From Trochalopteron elliotii (lineage: Eukaryota > Chordata > Aves > Passeriformes > Leiothrichidae), in contig JANPWX010000038.1 in assembly GCA_024734555.1 (NCBI GenBank), forward strand, positions 3,983,586 through 4,047,585: a DNA stretch of 64,000 nt, written 5' to 3'. Position numbers and translations under genes: made by a program. Position 1 is the first letter of the stretch. Every line of letters begins with the position of its first letter. Below are positions 40,178 through 53,020 of the stretch, in pieces. A model generated the notes under the pieces. That model did no database searches. It was not told where the DNA came from and saw nothing but the letters and a program-made list of their open reading frames with translations.

Positions 40178-43100
40178 TATCAGAGACACTTTCAATTTAC
40201 TTACCCAGTCAAGCGCAGGAGAGATCATTTATCAGCAGTGCAAATTAAAAACTGAAACCACCTCTGCTCTTTAAATTAGGGCACTTGCTGTCTGTCAAAG
40301 CAAAAGCTACAAACCTAACAAAAATCATGCATAACTCTAGGGAAAATGTAAACCACTGTGCACTGAATCAAAATGTGGTGCCAATGGCAGGTTGGGTTTA
40401 CATGGGCAGCTGCAAATATTTCAGTGACAGCTAGAAAGCTGTTTGATAGAAGCATGCAAGATTTGCTTTCTCATTCTTTGTATTCCTCAGCTTTTGGAAA
40501 GGCCCCAAAGCAGACTGCTTTGGGCAGGTGTAATTCCATGCTTCCCCCTGCATTTTAGGCCAGCTATGACAAAGTTTGACAGTACTGCTGATTATTACTG
40601 CCAACCTTACAAATTCCTAAAATTTCAGATCACAGAATTTACAGCACTATTAGGTCCAGAAAAGAGGTTTTCACTTCTTTCCTAAGATTTAGCAGCTGCC
40701 TGTGACCTTGAACAGTTGTACTCATAGTAACTGATGCTCCTGGCTTTAAGAAGAAATAAAGAGGGTGCCAAAAAGTGGTCCAGTACAAACACTTCAAATC
40801 TGTTTAAAACAATTGTTTAATGGTTTTCTCTAAGACTTAATCCCTTGCTGCTACACAGGAGATTTTGCTTGCAGTGCCCAGAAGTTTTCTGAAAGGTTTT
40901 CATTACACAGAGGAAAGAAAAAAAAGTAAAGACTGAACATCTTGGGAGAAACTCAAAATTCAGATTAAGAGTGAGGAGGCTGCCATAGAAAGAGATGTAG
41001 TTTTGGCTGGACAGTGTTCCTTGATTTTAAGTCAACTTTTCATAGGTACTTCTAGCTCGACAAAAGCCTTGCTGATGGTTGACAGCCCCTGTTCAGATCC
41101 CTGGTACCCTTCACAGCACAAAACCAAATAAGCAGCTGTTGGGTTTCTTGTTTTCACACCTTTAAAACATGGCCAAAAAACAATGTGGAATTTATATGCC
41201 ATGTGTTACCAATCCTGGTACCAACCAGTTTTGCCTTTGCCACGGCTTCAAGCTGCCACTTTGGAAAGGGCTGTGCCTTCCAGGTAGGTGTAACAAAATC
41301 CATTCATGCCAAGAGCAGTCAGGTGATCCGAGGCGATGTGTGTCACTTGAGGAAGGTGGCAAGGATAGCAGGAGCTGAGTGGCCAATGGCAGCCACAGCA
41401 GCCCACGCTTTAGTTGTGCCTGCCACAGTGATTCAGTCAGCAAGGAAGTCAAATGAGGCCATGGATACCGATCGTCAGGGCTCAGACTCCAGATACAAAA
41501 TACTTTTGCAACAGGAAGGGAAAGCAGGAAGGAAATAAAGTCTGTGAGATACACACTGTGTAGGGAAGGTTCTGAAATTTGGTGCAGTCTTTTGTACCTG
41601 GTTTGAGTTCAGAAAGAGAAAGGTGGGTGGTTGCTCTGATTTGGTAAGGGAAAAGACACACAAAGTGACTGTAACAGTGGAAATGGCAGGAGGCACAATT
41701 GCAAGAATAATCACAATCCAGGAAAGCACAGAACAACCTTAGAGCAGCAAGACACCACACCTGCTTGTCTCCTGCTCTGCTCCAGCATTACACCTCAGAT
41801 ATAACCATAGAATTACATTTTTGGCCTTCAGGAAAAGGGGAAGGGAAAAAAAAAGTGAAAATACACGGTGCAGTGCTAATAAAAGGAGACTAGACCTCCA
41901 AAAAGGCAAAAGTGAGCTCATTTAGCTGTCATCGTCAGAATATTTTCTGATTTCTATTCTTTTGCAAAATTGTGTGTTATATATTCTTCCTTAAGGGTAA
42001 AGATTTCAAAATACTCAGCCTTCTCAACATCAGAAGTATTAGTTTGTTTCTTGGGTTTTTTGTTTAAAAAATTGCTTTATATATTATTTTTTTTCCTGTG
42101 AACTAGATACTCATTCTGAGGGTTCCAGTATCCTGACTAGCAGTGCTTTCCACGCAATTCAGCAGAGACATTTAAGTCTAAACACATTATCTTAAGACTT
42201 TCTGCTTCCCCATACCTGCACCCTCCCTTTTCATGAAAAGAGAAACTAATAACGTCCTTTGAATGTTAAGCAAGCCTTCCTTTTCTTTAAAAATAACCCT
42301 ATGCTACACATGCACAGGAAAAGGGACAGGAAGACCAGCACAATCTTTTCAATGAGATGAGAAGGATGGCATTTGTGGGCTATCCCTTTTGAGAATGAAA
42401 ATTGAACAGGGCATGGAACAACTGCACCGTTGTGCTTTACTGTTTTGCCATTGTCACCAAAACTCCAGTCCTGGAGCTGGTGCTGCTTTGACCCTTAGAA
42501 ATACACTGCCCCAGCCTCAGCATGCCCACCTCTTTCAGGATATCCAGAAATTCCTCCTGTGAAGCAGACACAAGTGATGCCATGCGAGTGACAAGGAATC
42601 AGGCTGAGAAAATCTTCAGAGGGCGCCTCTTCAGTTCACAATGTTTCATGTTCGTTTCCAGTTGTCATCACATCTTAATAGACCTCTTATCTTGTCTCTT
42701 AATAACCTGTCTCTGTGGGTACCACAAAACTGGGGAGTCCAGGTCTCTGGGCTGTGCTCTGCAGCCCAAAGGAGAAGTTTCCTGTGCATGATATAGAACA
42801 TTTCCCTGAGCTGGTAGTTCCTCACAGAGATAACAGGCATCAGTAACCTGTCTGTAAGAAGCACGTGAGTTTGAGGGCAGACGCTTGTTTCACAGAAAGG
42901 CTTGTAAAACAATGGTTTAAGTTTGGCTCAAACTTGTGAAGACATCTTTTTTTTTCCCTAGGTATCAGATACACTTTTTGGCTCTCTTAACGTTAAGAAA
43001 AATAATTTGTTTTTTCCTAGGACTCAGCTATATGGATCTATTGTAAGTTACTTAAACCAACAGAATGATTCCCGGGAAAGCACAGCTCACCCCTGTGCTG

Positions 43101-44192
43101 ACCCAAAGCATTTCCCATTTGCAGTGGTTGCTGAGACAGCAAAACTGGGTTAAGAAGATACAGCAAGTTGGACTTTAAAAGAGAAAATTCCTGCTTTCAG
43201 TAAGTACGGAAGCATTAGACATTAATCTCTCAGGAAATCAGAGAAGCATTGAAGTTCATTGAGTTTTTTTTTACTATCCCCATAACTGCCCAAACTTGAA
43301 ACATAATATTGCAACTAGCAGGACTGCCTCTTTTTTGTGTTGTTTTTTTCTTCCATTTTTGTGTGCCAGTGAGCAACAAATCTGTTCCTACCCCATTATC
43401 TTTTAATCTGAATGCTCTCAGGTAGAATATGAGTTTCTACTTACACTCTCCTTGATTATATACAGCTGTATTAAATCTATTTTAACTAGTTAACATTCCT
43501 AGTCCAGGCACGTCCTAAAAAAATTGAGCTGAACTTTACAGTCATCAAGCTACAACCACAGGATGCAGGAACAATCACTTCATTAGCCTTTTGCAACAGC
43601 TTAGCTTTCAATAAGCTTCATGCTCTGAATAATCAAGACAGTCAGAAGTCAAAGCTCACTTCATTGGTTAAAAAAAACCCCAAAAACATGCAGAAGTTTG
43701 CATACAGTGAGATTACCTCTAACTGGGTTTCTTCAAGCAGCAGTTTGCATCTTGGTTGCACATATACCACAATTCTTTGTTTCTAGTATCCATGGTGGGA
43801 AAAGTAACTCTTCCTCTCCTCATATTTGGGATACAATTATGCCTGGCACCATCTAACTTCCTTCTTAGCCACAAATTGTAAGGATTCTCATGGAATGGGA
43901 AAGGAGAGAGGAAAATGAGCAAAGATGTGTGAATTAATTTCATTTGTTGGTTTTAAGCCACTCTATTTTCAAAAAAAATATGTAGGAAACCGCCTACAGT
44001 GCTAATGTGAAGTGCCCAGCACATCAACAGCTGCTTGTCACAGGTCATTTCTCACAAACGCCTCACTGACACGTCAGCCCTATGTCTTCACATCACCTGC
44101 TTGAGAAGGGGCAAGAAGAACACAGTAAAAACCCAGCCATGATATAACTGCAGTGAAGAACTCCACAAAGGTGGAGGACACTGAGAGGGCTG

Positions 44193-44217
44193 GTCCCTAG
44201 CTTTGACAGCTAGGGAC
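44193..44217. repeat. perfect 10-bp inverted repeat with 5-base loop
   Basis: GTCCCTAGCT (44193-44202) and AGCTAGGGAC (44208-44217) are exact reverse complements separated by TTGAC. Pairing stops at the next base on both sides. Confidence 0.9.
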
Positions 44218-47200
44218 AATATTAGGGGGGATAATGAAACTAAAGCACTTCACACCATTAACTAAAGCAAAACTGTCTATGGCAATACTTTGAATACAGC
44301 CTCGGTGGTGTGGGGCTTAATGCAAAAAAACAGGTACCTTTATGTAACAATTAGAGTGGATGGACCTCAGATGACTACAGGAAGAAATTATAATGAACTA
44401 CCTCACTTCACGTCTCAAAAAAGCTCAGGTAAAGGTTGTGCAGGGCAGGGGAGTTGTTATCTCTAAGTGTTATTATCTTCTCTCTGTTTCTGGTAGAATT
44501 TGTGCTTCTGACATCTCCAGACAACTTCCATCAGAGGATGCATATGACTCATGTAAATTCCTTATGGAGATGTAATACCATGGAATGTTAACACAGCAAA
44601 GTGTGACAGAATATACAGAAAACCCAAACCCCACAAAACGAAACCAAAACTCCTTACATTAATGATGTCCACAAAACAGGACAAATCACAGCCTCCTCCA
44701 GTTCCTCCTGCTCTAACCAGCAATATGAAGGACTGTTAGAGCAACCCACTAAAAATCATAAATATCTATAGGTGGTACAATTGTTTCTGCTCTTGAGAGA
44801 GTATTTTGCAGGGCAGAAGAGATGTTTGATCCCAAGAGTTGTCTCACATCCATGCCTGAGATAAAACACTGGAGAACGCTTTGGCACAGTGCTCCACAGT
44901 TCTCCAAAAAGAGGTCTTGGAGAGGGGACAACAGCACTGAACAGCTTTGGGAGAGTGATAAATTCCCACTAACTCCAGACTCCCCACCAAACCACATTGC
45001 CATCATTACTATGGCTCTGGTTCTGTCAACTCTTTGAAAAATGAAGGAACCTTGTACATCAGCCTTTCCAGTCCTACAGCCAGAATCTCATCTAGTGGAT
45101 GTCTTTTTAAATTTCCCATGCATCACTGACAGGATGAGAACAATTATTGTGTCTTGTTGATGTCCAAGTCAAACACACAATTAACAGGCAGACTCAAATA
45201 ACCCCATGTCTGGAAGAAAGTCCATTACATATTCCTCTGATATTTCCCACACAAGATGAAGTGACTTGAACCAGAATATTCAGAGTATGCAGTAAATGAG
45301 TCAGAAGCAAATCTGAGGCTCAGAGCACCAAGACAGCAGCGGTCGACTGCTTCTACACCAAAACACAAGGGCTTGCCATGCTGTGGATATTACACCAGCT
45401 AGTTATGTTGTGCTACCAACTGCACCATGCTGGCAGAGGCAGAGAGGTGTTCTCAGACAGATGGCTTCCAAATCCAACCACAGAGCAGACCAGGTGTGCT
45501 GAACTGCAGTGACCCAGGAGCTCTAAAATGCCAATGCCCAAGCATTATTGCAGAGTCATCTCCAATTACTGGCCTGAGAAAGGCAAAAAACCTCTTCTAT
45601 GCTGACCAAGTGCTGAGGAGTGGGGGTGGGAATTTTGGGAACCTGAAGAAAACAATTTAATAATGTCAGTGATCATTTAAGATCACTCCAGATTTGCCAC
45701 AAATCTGACTTCAGGAACCAACAGAGCTAATGGATTATACTTAAATGGCTTCTGAAGCCTGCATAAGGCTGGAAGAGCATTGATCCAATTGACTAAAGTG
45801 TCCAGGAACAAAGCATTTCTTAGGAGACTGATCTCTACCCATTCTACCACTCTACCCAGGAGACCCGGTCCTGGCAAGTCCATAGCCAGAAAAAACCCAG
45901 ACCTTATGGATCTGGTTTCTACAAAAGCTATGACTCAGAAGATAGAATTTCCTCCAAGTTACATTCCGGCATTCTTGCAAGGCAAAAGTACAAGGCAGAA
46001 AAGTGGAAATGGCACATGATGCCTTGTGGCAGTCCAGAGCTGTGGAAAGGAATGAGAACAAAGAAGTGTCTCCTCTCACCAGGGACTTGACTGAGCAGGG
46101 TTGAGGTGGCACTGGCCAATTTCTGTACCAAACAAGACAGGCAGAGCTAAGCATGCCTACAACATTTAACAATGTTGTGCAACAGCCTCTTGATGTATAT
46201 TGGGTGTACATGCTCCTGCTGCTGGGTTCAGCTCCAGTTCTAATTGAAGTAGTTTAATGTGCTTTGTCTGAACTACTTCACATAAATACACACATATGCA
46301 CAACCTGTAATTGAATAATTCTCTGGTTTCATTCAGTAATTCACATTCAAGATCACAAAAAACCCAAGCCAGAGCAGAATAATGATGGGCTTTGACTGCA
46401 AAGGGTAATTCTGAGAGGTATTACATTCAAGTATGCCCTAAGTATGGGTAATACAGTTGGTTCCTGTGGTTTTCAGCATCTGGGAATGTGAGAGAGGACT
46501 TTGGGGTTTGAGATTTGTTTCCAGTTCATTCACCATGTAAGTACAGCCACATTTAAATGGAACTATATGTGCAACTTGATCTCACTGCCTCAAGCATACA
46601 TTTCTTTCATCATTTCACAGAGGGAGAGGTTCTTTACTCTGGGTAATGGAAATGACACTTTCCACTCCCAGCACTTCCCTGACTCAAAAGAGTACAGGAG
46701 AAAGCACAAGCAAAGGATCATTGCCATTCAACAAGCCATCACTTACCGTATTACAGTGATCATCTATAGTGACAGCTGTTATATCCCAAGATTCTGGAAT
46801 ACTTACCACCAGAACTGGTCATTTGAGCCGTGTCTATCTAACTGGCCTAGACTGAAAACGCTATTTTGGTTATCTGGTTAGCTACCTGAAAATATTTTCA
46901 CACCAAAAAGATCCACTAGAGACTCAGATACTCTGATTAATCAATTCATGAACATCAGAACCAGGAGAGAACACAGCAGCTAGAAAATTCTTCCTGTTTT
47001 CACTGAACATGAAACAAGGTTTTTGCTCTGAAACAATCCAGATCTCCTCATCGGGCAGCCAAGGCAACTACAAAACTTACTCTCAAGTTCTTTGGTCTGA
47101 ATATTTCCAATGCTTAAGCCACCACAGCAATAAAGGCTGGGCTTCTTTCCCACTTCCTGTGGACTGGACAGGGACCCAACAGCTTTTCTTGGACCACTTC

Positions 47201-47559
47201 ACAGGATAGGTGCCTCTCTTTGCCAAAGTTAAGTTTGTAGGAAAAGCATATTTGTAGAATTTAGAGGAAGTAGTGGTGAAGTCTCTTGAAACACTGGTTT
47301 AACCTCTGTTCTATTGCAGTTCACTCTCAGTATATGTGCTATACACAACCAACTGGTTATAGTCCTAGAGCAGGAAAATGCCAGAGCAGACAGTATCTGC
47401 AAAGTAAAGATTTATGATTAACTTTGAAATACACAGTGAAAAACACAGAAAAGTTGCAGGAAAGGAAATTTTGACTAGGTACTGGTGGGGAGGTGGGGAA
47501 TTCTTCACCACGAGAGTTATCAGACAGATTGGTCAGAAGGTTGTATCCTTCAAGACATG

Positions 47560-47672
47560 GAGGAGCTGACTGGGCAAGGTCCTGAGCAATTTGATCTAGC
47601 TTTGAAGTCAGCCCTGCTTTTGCAAAGGTTTAGACCAGATCACCTGCCAAGGTCTGTTCCAACCAAAGCGAA
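47560..47672 (+). mobile_element. CR1 LINE 3' end fragment, sense
   Basis: Contains CCTGAGCAATTTGATCTAGC, TTTGAAGTCAGCCCTGCTTT, TTTAGACCAGATCACCTGCC and GGTCTGTTCCAACC. This is the usual order of an older CR1 subfamily 3' end in sense direction. The terminal ATTCTATGATTCT repeats are not preserved. Confidence 0.8.
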
Positions 47673-47936
47673 AAGCAAAAGTGGGAATATTCGAAACACG
47701 TGACTGAAACAGTATCATTAACTACTGAGGAAGAAGTCCCAAGTTATTTAAGACAGCAAAATAACCAACCTGACGTGACTAAACAGCACACATGGAAAGA
47801 AAGCAAAAATCCTTAAATTTGACTTAATGCAAAATGGAACAAAGAATTACTCCTATACTCCTGGACAATAAGATAAATATTCAGAAGACTAAAATGCCAC
47901 CGAAGATCACTTCCTGAAAACTTTTGTTTTCCAAAA

Positions 47937-47969
47937 CATTTACTTAATGCTTTTGCATTTACTTAATGC
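47937..47969 (+). repeat. 14-bp direct repeat
   Basis: CATTTACTTAATGC occurs at 47937-47950 and 47956-47969 (period 19). Confidence 0.85.
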
Positions 47970-48064
47970 ACTATTGGAATGCCTTACACAGAAATAATGC
48001 ACATCTCTAAGGCAATATATATGTCCTCATCACTATCCTAAAAACCACAATCCAAACTTTGGGG

Positions 48065-48080
48065 AAAAAAAAAAAAAAAA
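48065..48080 (+). repeat. A16 homopolymer
   Basis: Sixteen A in unique sequence with no identifiable element attached. Confidence 0.9.
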
Positions 48081-51000
48081 GACTTAGAGAAAGGTGATGA
48101 AAATGAGACAACACTTAAAAAGAGGTGAGGCCAAAAGGCTTTTCAGAGGAATATAATGATGAAAAACAGCAGAGTTATCAGAACTCTTTATGACATCCAT
48201 CCACTGAAAGAAAGAAAGAAGACGCATTTAAAACTGAAGGAAGTTATGTGTGTCTTACTATTTACTTCAGGGGCAAGGACACCAGTCATGATTGTTTCAG
48301 AGGCAGGTTACTGTCCATGCCCTGAACCAGTGCTATGACAATTACTTGATTTGTTGCCAGAAGAAGCAGTTTGCTTTCATCTCAGAATTCAATTCTGATA
48401 TGGAACAGCATCACCCAGCTGAATGGCCTGGCAAGGTAAGGATCAGCTGACACTGCATGAAATGCAAGTAAAATGCTACAGAAAGATCCTCCAAGATTCA
48501 TAAAGAAAATAAGAGAATAATGTAGTGAATTAGTTGTCATGTCAATGTCATAATTTCTAGTCTCTAGATAACTTATTAGTTATGTGCAGCTTTGTTTTCT
48601 GCACTAGGAACTTACTGCATAAAAGTACTATTTTGTTGTGCCAAGTACCAAACACCATGCTCACCACCTTCACACATCACAACTATGCTTAGCTGAACAA
48701 TTCTCAATCATCAGTGGTTAGAGTAAGATGCAAACCTGAGAGCTGTTTACTTTAAAATGACTGTGAGAAATGCTATAAGAGAACTGAGAGTAAACTGCAC
48801 TGTGACACTGTGCAAGTTTTAAACTTTTTAAATTCCTCTCTTACCCTAAATCTTTACTGTTTACAATTTAGTTCAAATCAGATACAAGGCTCCTAATGCT
48901 ACCAAAATTTATTCTGTAGCAAGCATTTTCCTACATTTCTTCATTTGAAAGCATGAAGGAACAGTTAATGTAGTGAAGGAAAGCTCTGAGTTACTATTTC
49001 TTAGTTAATCTTCTGAAACACATTTGCATCTGCTTACTTACCTTGAAGGGGAAATACGGAATAAACCTGCCAGTGTTTAGCTCATCTCTCTGAATGTGCT
49101 ACATTACTTGAACAAATACAAGCAAGAATTAAAAAGGATCATCTTAATTTTGTTTAACTTGTAACAGAGATTCTCTCTTTTGCTTATAGTACATATCTGA
49201 GAACTTTTTTATATGTGATAAAATGAAAAGTGACTGCCAAGATCCTTTGAATGGAACTACCATAAAAATAATGCTATTAAAATACAACTTAATACTGATA
49301 AAACAAACTGACAGTTTGAGAAAACAGTCATAGTCATATGTACACACAGGTAACTTTTGTGACTTTCAGTATCTGAAGAGACTCAGGATGACCTAATCAG
49401 ACCTGGCACAATGTAGTTATCTAAAGTTTGTATCATAACGGGTAATTTACTTCAACTCAGTTAAAAGGCACTGGTGTTTCTCAATAAATGTCTTCAGACA
49501 GGCAAATGAAAAGAAATGGAGAACAGAACACTGCCTTTAGAGTGTGCAGAGGAAATTTATGCTAAATACACTAAGCACAGGACAGACAAAGGACAAGAGA
49601 GCTTATCAATTCTCTTCAAAATATAGCTACTGATTTTTTTTTTTCCACTACTAGGCAACTATTTGCTATCAAGGTCAAATAAGACAGCAGTGGTCTTTTT
49701 TTTTTCCCCTCCTACATGTGATCTGAACAGCAAAAAATGCTGAGGAACTGAAGTGGGATTTCTACTGGAAAATATTCATACATCTCATAACACAGGTGTG
49801 TTACACAATAAGGAAAAGGCAATGCTTTGTTTCTTTTTCAGAACGGGTTAAATTAAAATACATACTGAGGTTCTTAGAATTCTATCTGAAGATTCAAGTA
49901 CAAGAAAACAGACTAGATGGAAAGGAATTAAATACGTCTGTAACTGATAGAGCCAACTAATATTCCTACTCAAAGCTGGTATATAGAAGCACTATGCCTG
50001 TAAGTGGAGGACAATTGCTGGGTGACTATAGCTGAGCAGAGTTCTAAGGAAGATCACTTTCAGCAGGGAGCTCTGGTGACATGAGCTTCTATGGCAAGAG
50101 AAGCTCTAAGACAACTCTGTGTGTGAAGCTGTTCTGTGGCCATGTTTGAAAAGTGCTTAATATGACAGAATATTTGAAATGCACCTTGGTGCAGAGATTT
50201 TTTGCAGAAGTCCTGTGTGCTCCACCAACACAGCACAGCTGCTGGGCATGTGCCATGGAGACATGGACAGGCTAAGCACAGCCCACTGCCCCTAACCAGC
50301 CCAAGTCACCCACCATGGGCTGAGCTGAGGGCTTTGGAGCCAAACACCTCGGAGCTGCAGCCACTCCTGGGTCTGCTGCTTCCCCTCCCCACACTCAGCA
50401 GGTAAGAACTGGCAATGTATAGGCTGGAAATCTGATTGCTCCTTCAGCTTGCTGACAACTTGATACGTGCATTTTAAGTTGTGCAATTATTTGTACTGCA
50501 GTTTTATGTGACCAACATGTAAAATGATTTGTTGAACTAAGAAGGGTAGAATCACAGTAACACTGAGGCCTGCTTCTAAGTTTAGCTACCTCCCAAGCCA
50601 TGGCACTTTAGTTTTGTTAACAGGATATCACAGCAGGGATCATAAAAGTTGAAAATACAAAGTGAAAATGTGTTTTGTGTGTTCAGTGATATGCTATGTG
50701 CATATAAAATCGGAAACAAATTAGGAATTTTTTAAAACTTACAGGACTTTCACATGCGTTTCTGATGCTCCTGCTTCTCATTCCATGAAAGCTTACCCAA
50801 GTTTGATTTAGAGCCTCTTTGCTGGAAATGTTTTTAAAAGGAGGTTTTGTGTACGGGAAATTGTTTCTGAAGTAAAAGATACCACATTCTTAGGCACCAC
50901 TACAAACACATGCCCTAAAAATTGCTAGTTTGGTAAGATTGAAAAAAAAAAAAAAGATGACACTGTTACCCACCTTGTCCTCTTCATTGACCATAAGAAA

Positions 51001-51845
51001 GGAATAAGTCTTCTCACATTTCTCATATAACCATTAAGATGGACATTTTCCTTTTTTTTAAGTCATCTTGTCACACTTCAATATATTTCTTATAAATTAC
51101 TTTCATAAATCCACTTCAATCTCATAAGATTTGCAGGACTATCCAAACAAAGGGGTCAATGAAGGATAGTTAGTTATTTTATCTAATACTAAACTCACAT
51201 AGTCTCATTGTATTTTTAAACTAGCAGTGTAATAGTGCAATTTGTTAACCTTTCCCCTGCTTTCTGTATGAAAATTCTTGTGTAATGCTGCAGATATAAT
51301 GGAGATAACACTGACAACAGCAACTTGGGATAATAAACCTAAAATGGCCTTAACAGCCAAATATAATTTCACACAACTTTTGCATGAGTCTAGGTTTAAT
51401 TTGCTTTACAGGACAGTTGGCCAAACAATGACATTTATCATAAAAATATCCTCTCCATTAAACAAATCTCATTTTTCTTTCCAAAAGAAAATTCAATGTA
51501 TACTCTGAGCACTCAGTGGCTCATTTTCAAGATCAGCCCACACAGATTTTTCATAACAAAACAAAGCAATTCAGTTAAAAAATGCAGACCAATGTAATGA
51601 CATAGTCATATTGCTTTTGGCTATGTTAACTTTAAAAACCATGCCAATTTCACTATTTTTCTTTAGGTTTTATTAGAAAAAAGCAGCAGATCAACATTAC
51701 AATTCAGAGTCTAATCTAAATATGCACTTGACAATGAAGCACATCTGAATATGAAGTGAAAAAGGATTCCAGAAAACCTTCAGTTTTGCCAATCTTCTTC
51801 TACCCAAATCATGTATCTTTTCTTCTGGCTTTTTGATGACTGAAA

Positions 51846-52873
51846 TCAAACAAGGAACAAAAGATTTATTGCTATGAAAACAAAACTGTAGTACAGTAGT
51901 ACGAGTCTTGGGTGCTAAAGCATACTGAAGTTAACTTAATTTCAAAGTGTACTTAAATCTTTTGTTTGGCCATGAAAGTCCATAAGCTGACTGACCCAAG
52001 TATAAATTGAAATGGCAGGTCTGGGAAAAAAAAAAGTTAGACAGCATGTTAACCTCCAGTTTTCAGACAGTAATAAAAAGATACAATTCCAACAGCCAAG
52101 AAATCAAAATTAAAAGGAAAGTGGATCTGACATTCAAGAGCTCAGTTTATTCTTATGCTCATTTTGTTTGCGCCCAAAATAATTTTAGACTCGCCAGGAG
52201 GAAAAAAGTATTTATGGACTATCACACAATTGAAAAAGAGAAACAATCGCCTTTTGACTTGGTTATTTTTCCCCACTGAGGTATAAAATCTACATATAAA
52301 TTTGATACTTCACTATAACAAATTGTACTTTTCATAGTTCTGATTTAGTTTCATTAAACCCTGTTTACTTTTTGCTTTTAAACCACAGAATTCTTATGTC
52401 ATGATACTGAATCTGGTTTCCAGGTCTCTCTTTCATTTATTTGTGGACCTATATTTAGTAGTCTGGTTACCACTTCTAACCAGGAAAAAAAGAATTCTTG
52501 AAACTTTCTTCATTACAACAGCACTTTCAGCAGAGGTTACTGATGTGCAAGCAAACTAAAACGATATGTAGCTCTTCAGAGAGACTATTTCATTGATTAT
52601 GTTTCCACTGTCCAAAGGTTCTCTAAATTATTTGCTGGAAGAAACTCTTTCGACCTTGTAAACATCAGTGGGCACAGTTTCACTGCTATGTGTGGTAGTT
52701 TCACATCCTCACACAGGAAGGCTGGTTCACAGATACCGAGAAGCTGCAGGAGTTCTAACAGCTGAGGAACTGTGGACTCTGCCGAGCAGAAGTTTCTTCT
52801 GTTGCTACTTAACAGCGTAGCCAAAGTATCAGCCGAGGTAGCCCAGTCAATCTTTGCTTCTCTTCAGAACCTC
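51846..52873 (-). other. GALNT1: GALNT1 3' UTR (left boundary uncertain)
   Basis: This is the sequence directly after the GALNT1 stop codon on the minus strand. The first ~280 bases are relatively GC-rich; further out it becomes AT-rich. Minus-strand AATAAA hexamers lie at 52436-52441, 52146-52151 and 51865-51870, with another at 51669-51674. I set the end near 51,846 because the hexamer at 51,865-51,870 is followed on the minus strand by a T/GT-rich stretch like a downstream cleavage element. Shorter and longer ends remain possible. No transcript evidence is available. Confidence 0.45.
51865..51870 (-). promoter_or_regulatory. candidate polyadenylation signal of GALNT1
   Basis: AATAAA on the minus strand, about 1.0 kb past the stop codon, followed within 30 bases by a T-rich and GT-containing tract (TTTTGTTCCTTGTTTGATTT). 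Of the four hexamers in the presumed 3' UTR it has the best downstream context. Alternatives are 52436-52441, 52146-52151 and 51669-51674. Confidence 0.35.
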
Positions 52874-53020
52874 TCAGAATATTTCTGGAAGGGTGACGTT
52901 GCGGAGCAGCCACTGCTGGGAGCGGCTGCCGGTGCAGTCTCTGATGCTGGGTACCTGGCTGTCCTCTTCAGTGGCTTTGTCCAGGCACTGGTTACTGTTC
53001 ACATGCAACAGGGTTAATTT
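52874..53020 (-). CDS. GALNT1: GALNT1 terminal coding exon: lectin repeat gamma and stop
   Basis: The coding part of the last exon is 147 bp: 48 codons plus TGA at 52876-52874. The acceptor is TTATTTTGTCTTCCAG. It encodes [20 protein letters not shown], then the segment ending [17 protein letters not shown]. The CLD and QQW motifs of the gamma repeat are intact, and an NVT N-glycosylation sequon lies eight residues from the C-terminus. GC3 is 35 of 48 codons (73%), about twice that of the two preceding exons, and the rise is strongest in the second half of the exon. Confidence 0.95.
   Translation of the reverse strand, partial: KLTLLHVNSNQCLDKATEEDSQVPSIRDCTGSRSQQWLLRNVTLPEIF

Larger units (their letters stand above)
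30661..47559. other. gene-free unique sequence
   Basis: About 17 kb without a supportable gene. It holds a G-quadruplex motif (32.32 kb), an exon-like segment at 33,531-33,640, small tandem repeats (33.0, 34.27, 38.2 kb), a purine tract (40.14 kb) and a perfect hairpin (44.2 kb). Open frames around 41.2-41.5 kb exist on both strands, lack convincing ATG starts and match no family I know. Confidence 0.55.
47673..51845. other. gene-free flank between a CR1 fragment and the GALNT1 3' UTR
   Basis: AT-rich unique DNA with an A16 run at 48,065. A GC-rich island at about 50,200-50,405 stands out. On the plus strand it has an acceptor-like TTTTTTGCAG and a consensus donor CAG|GTAAGA. A longer GALNT1 3' UTR could extend into the right part of this block. 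Confidence 0.5.

Noticed and set aside
41185..41554. Overlapping open frames of ~117-120 codons on both strands.
   Set aside because: The plus frame starts at GTG and neither translation resembles a protein family. Both-strand openness suggests composition and not coding.
46501..46881. 126-codon plus-strand open frame with a Lys/Arg-rich middle.
   Set aside because: No ATG at the start, no known motif, AT-rich unique sequence and no splice context.
52597..52824. 75-codon minus-strand open frame just past the GALNT1 stop.
   Set aside because: It is in a different frame from GALNT1, begins at TTG and falls in the 3' UTR.
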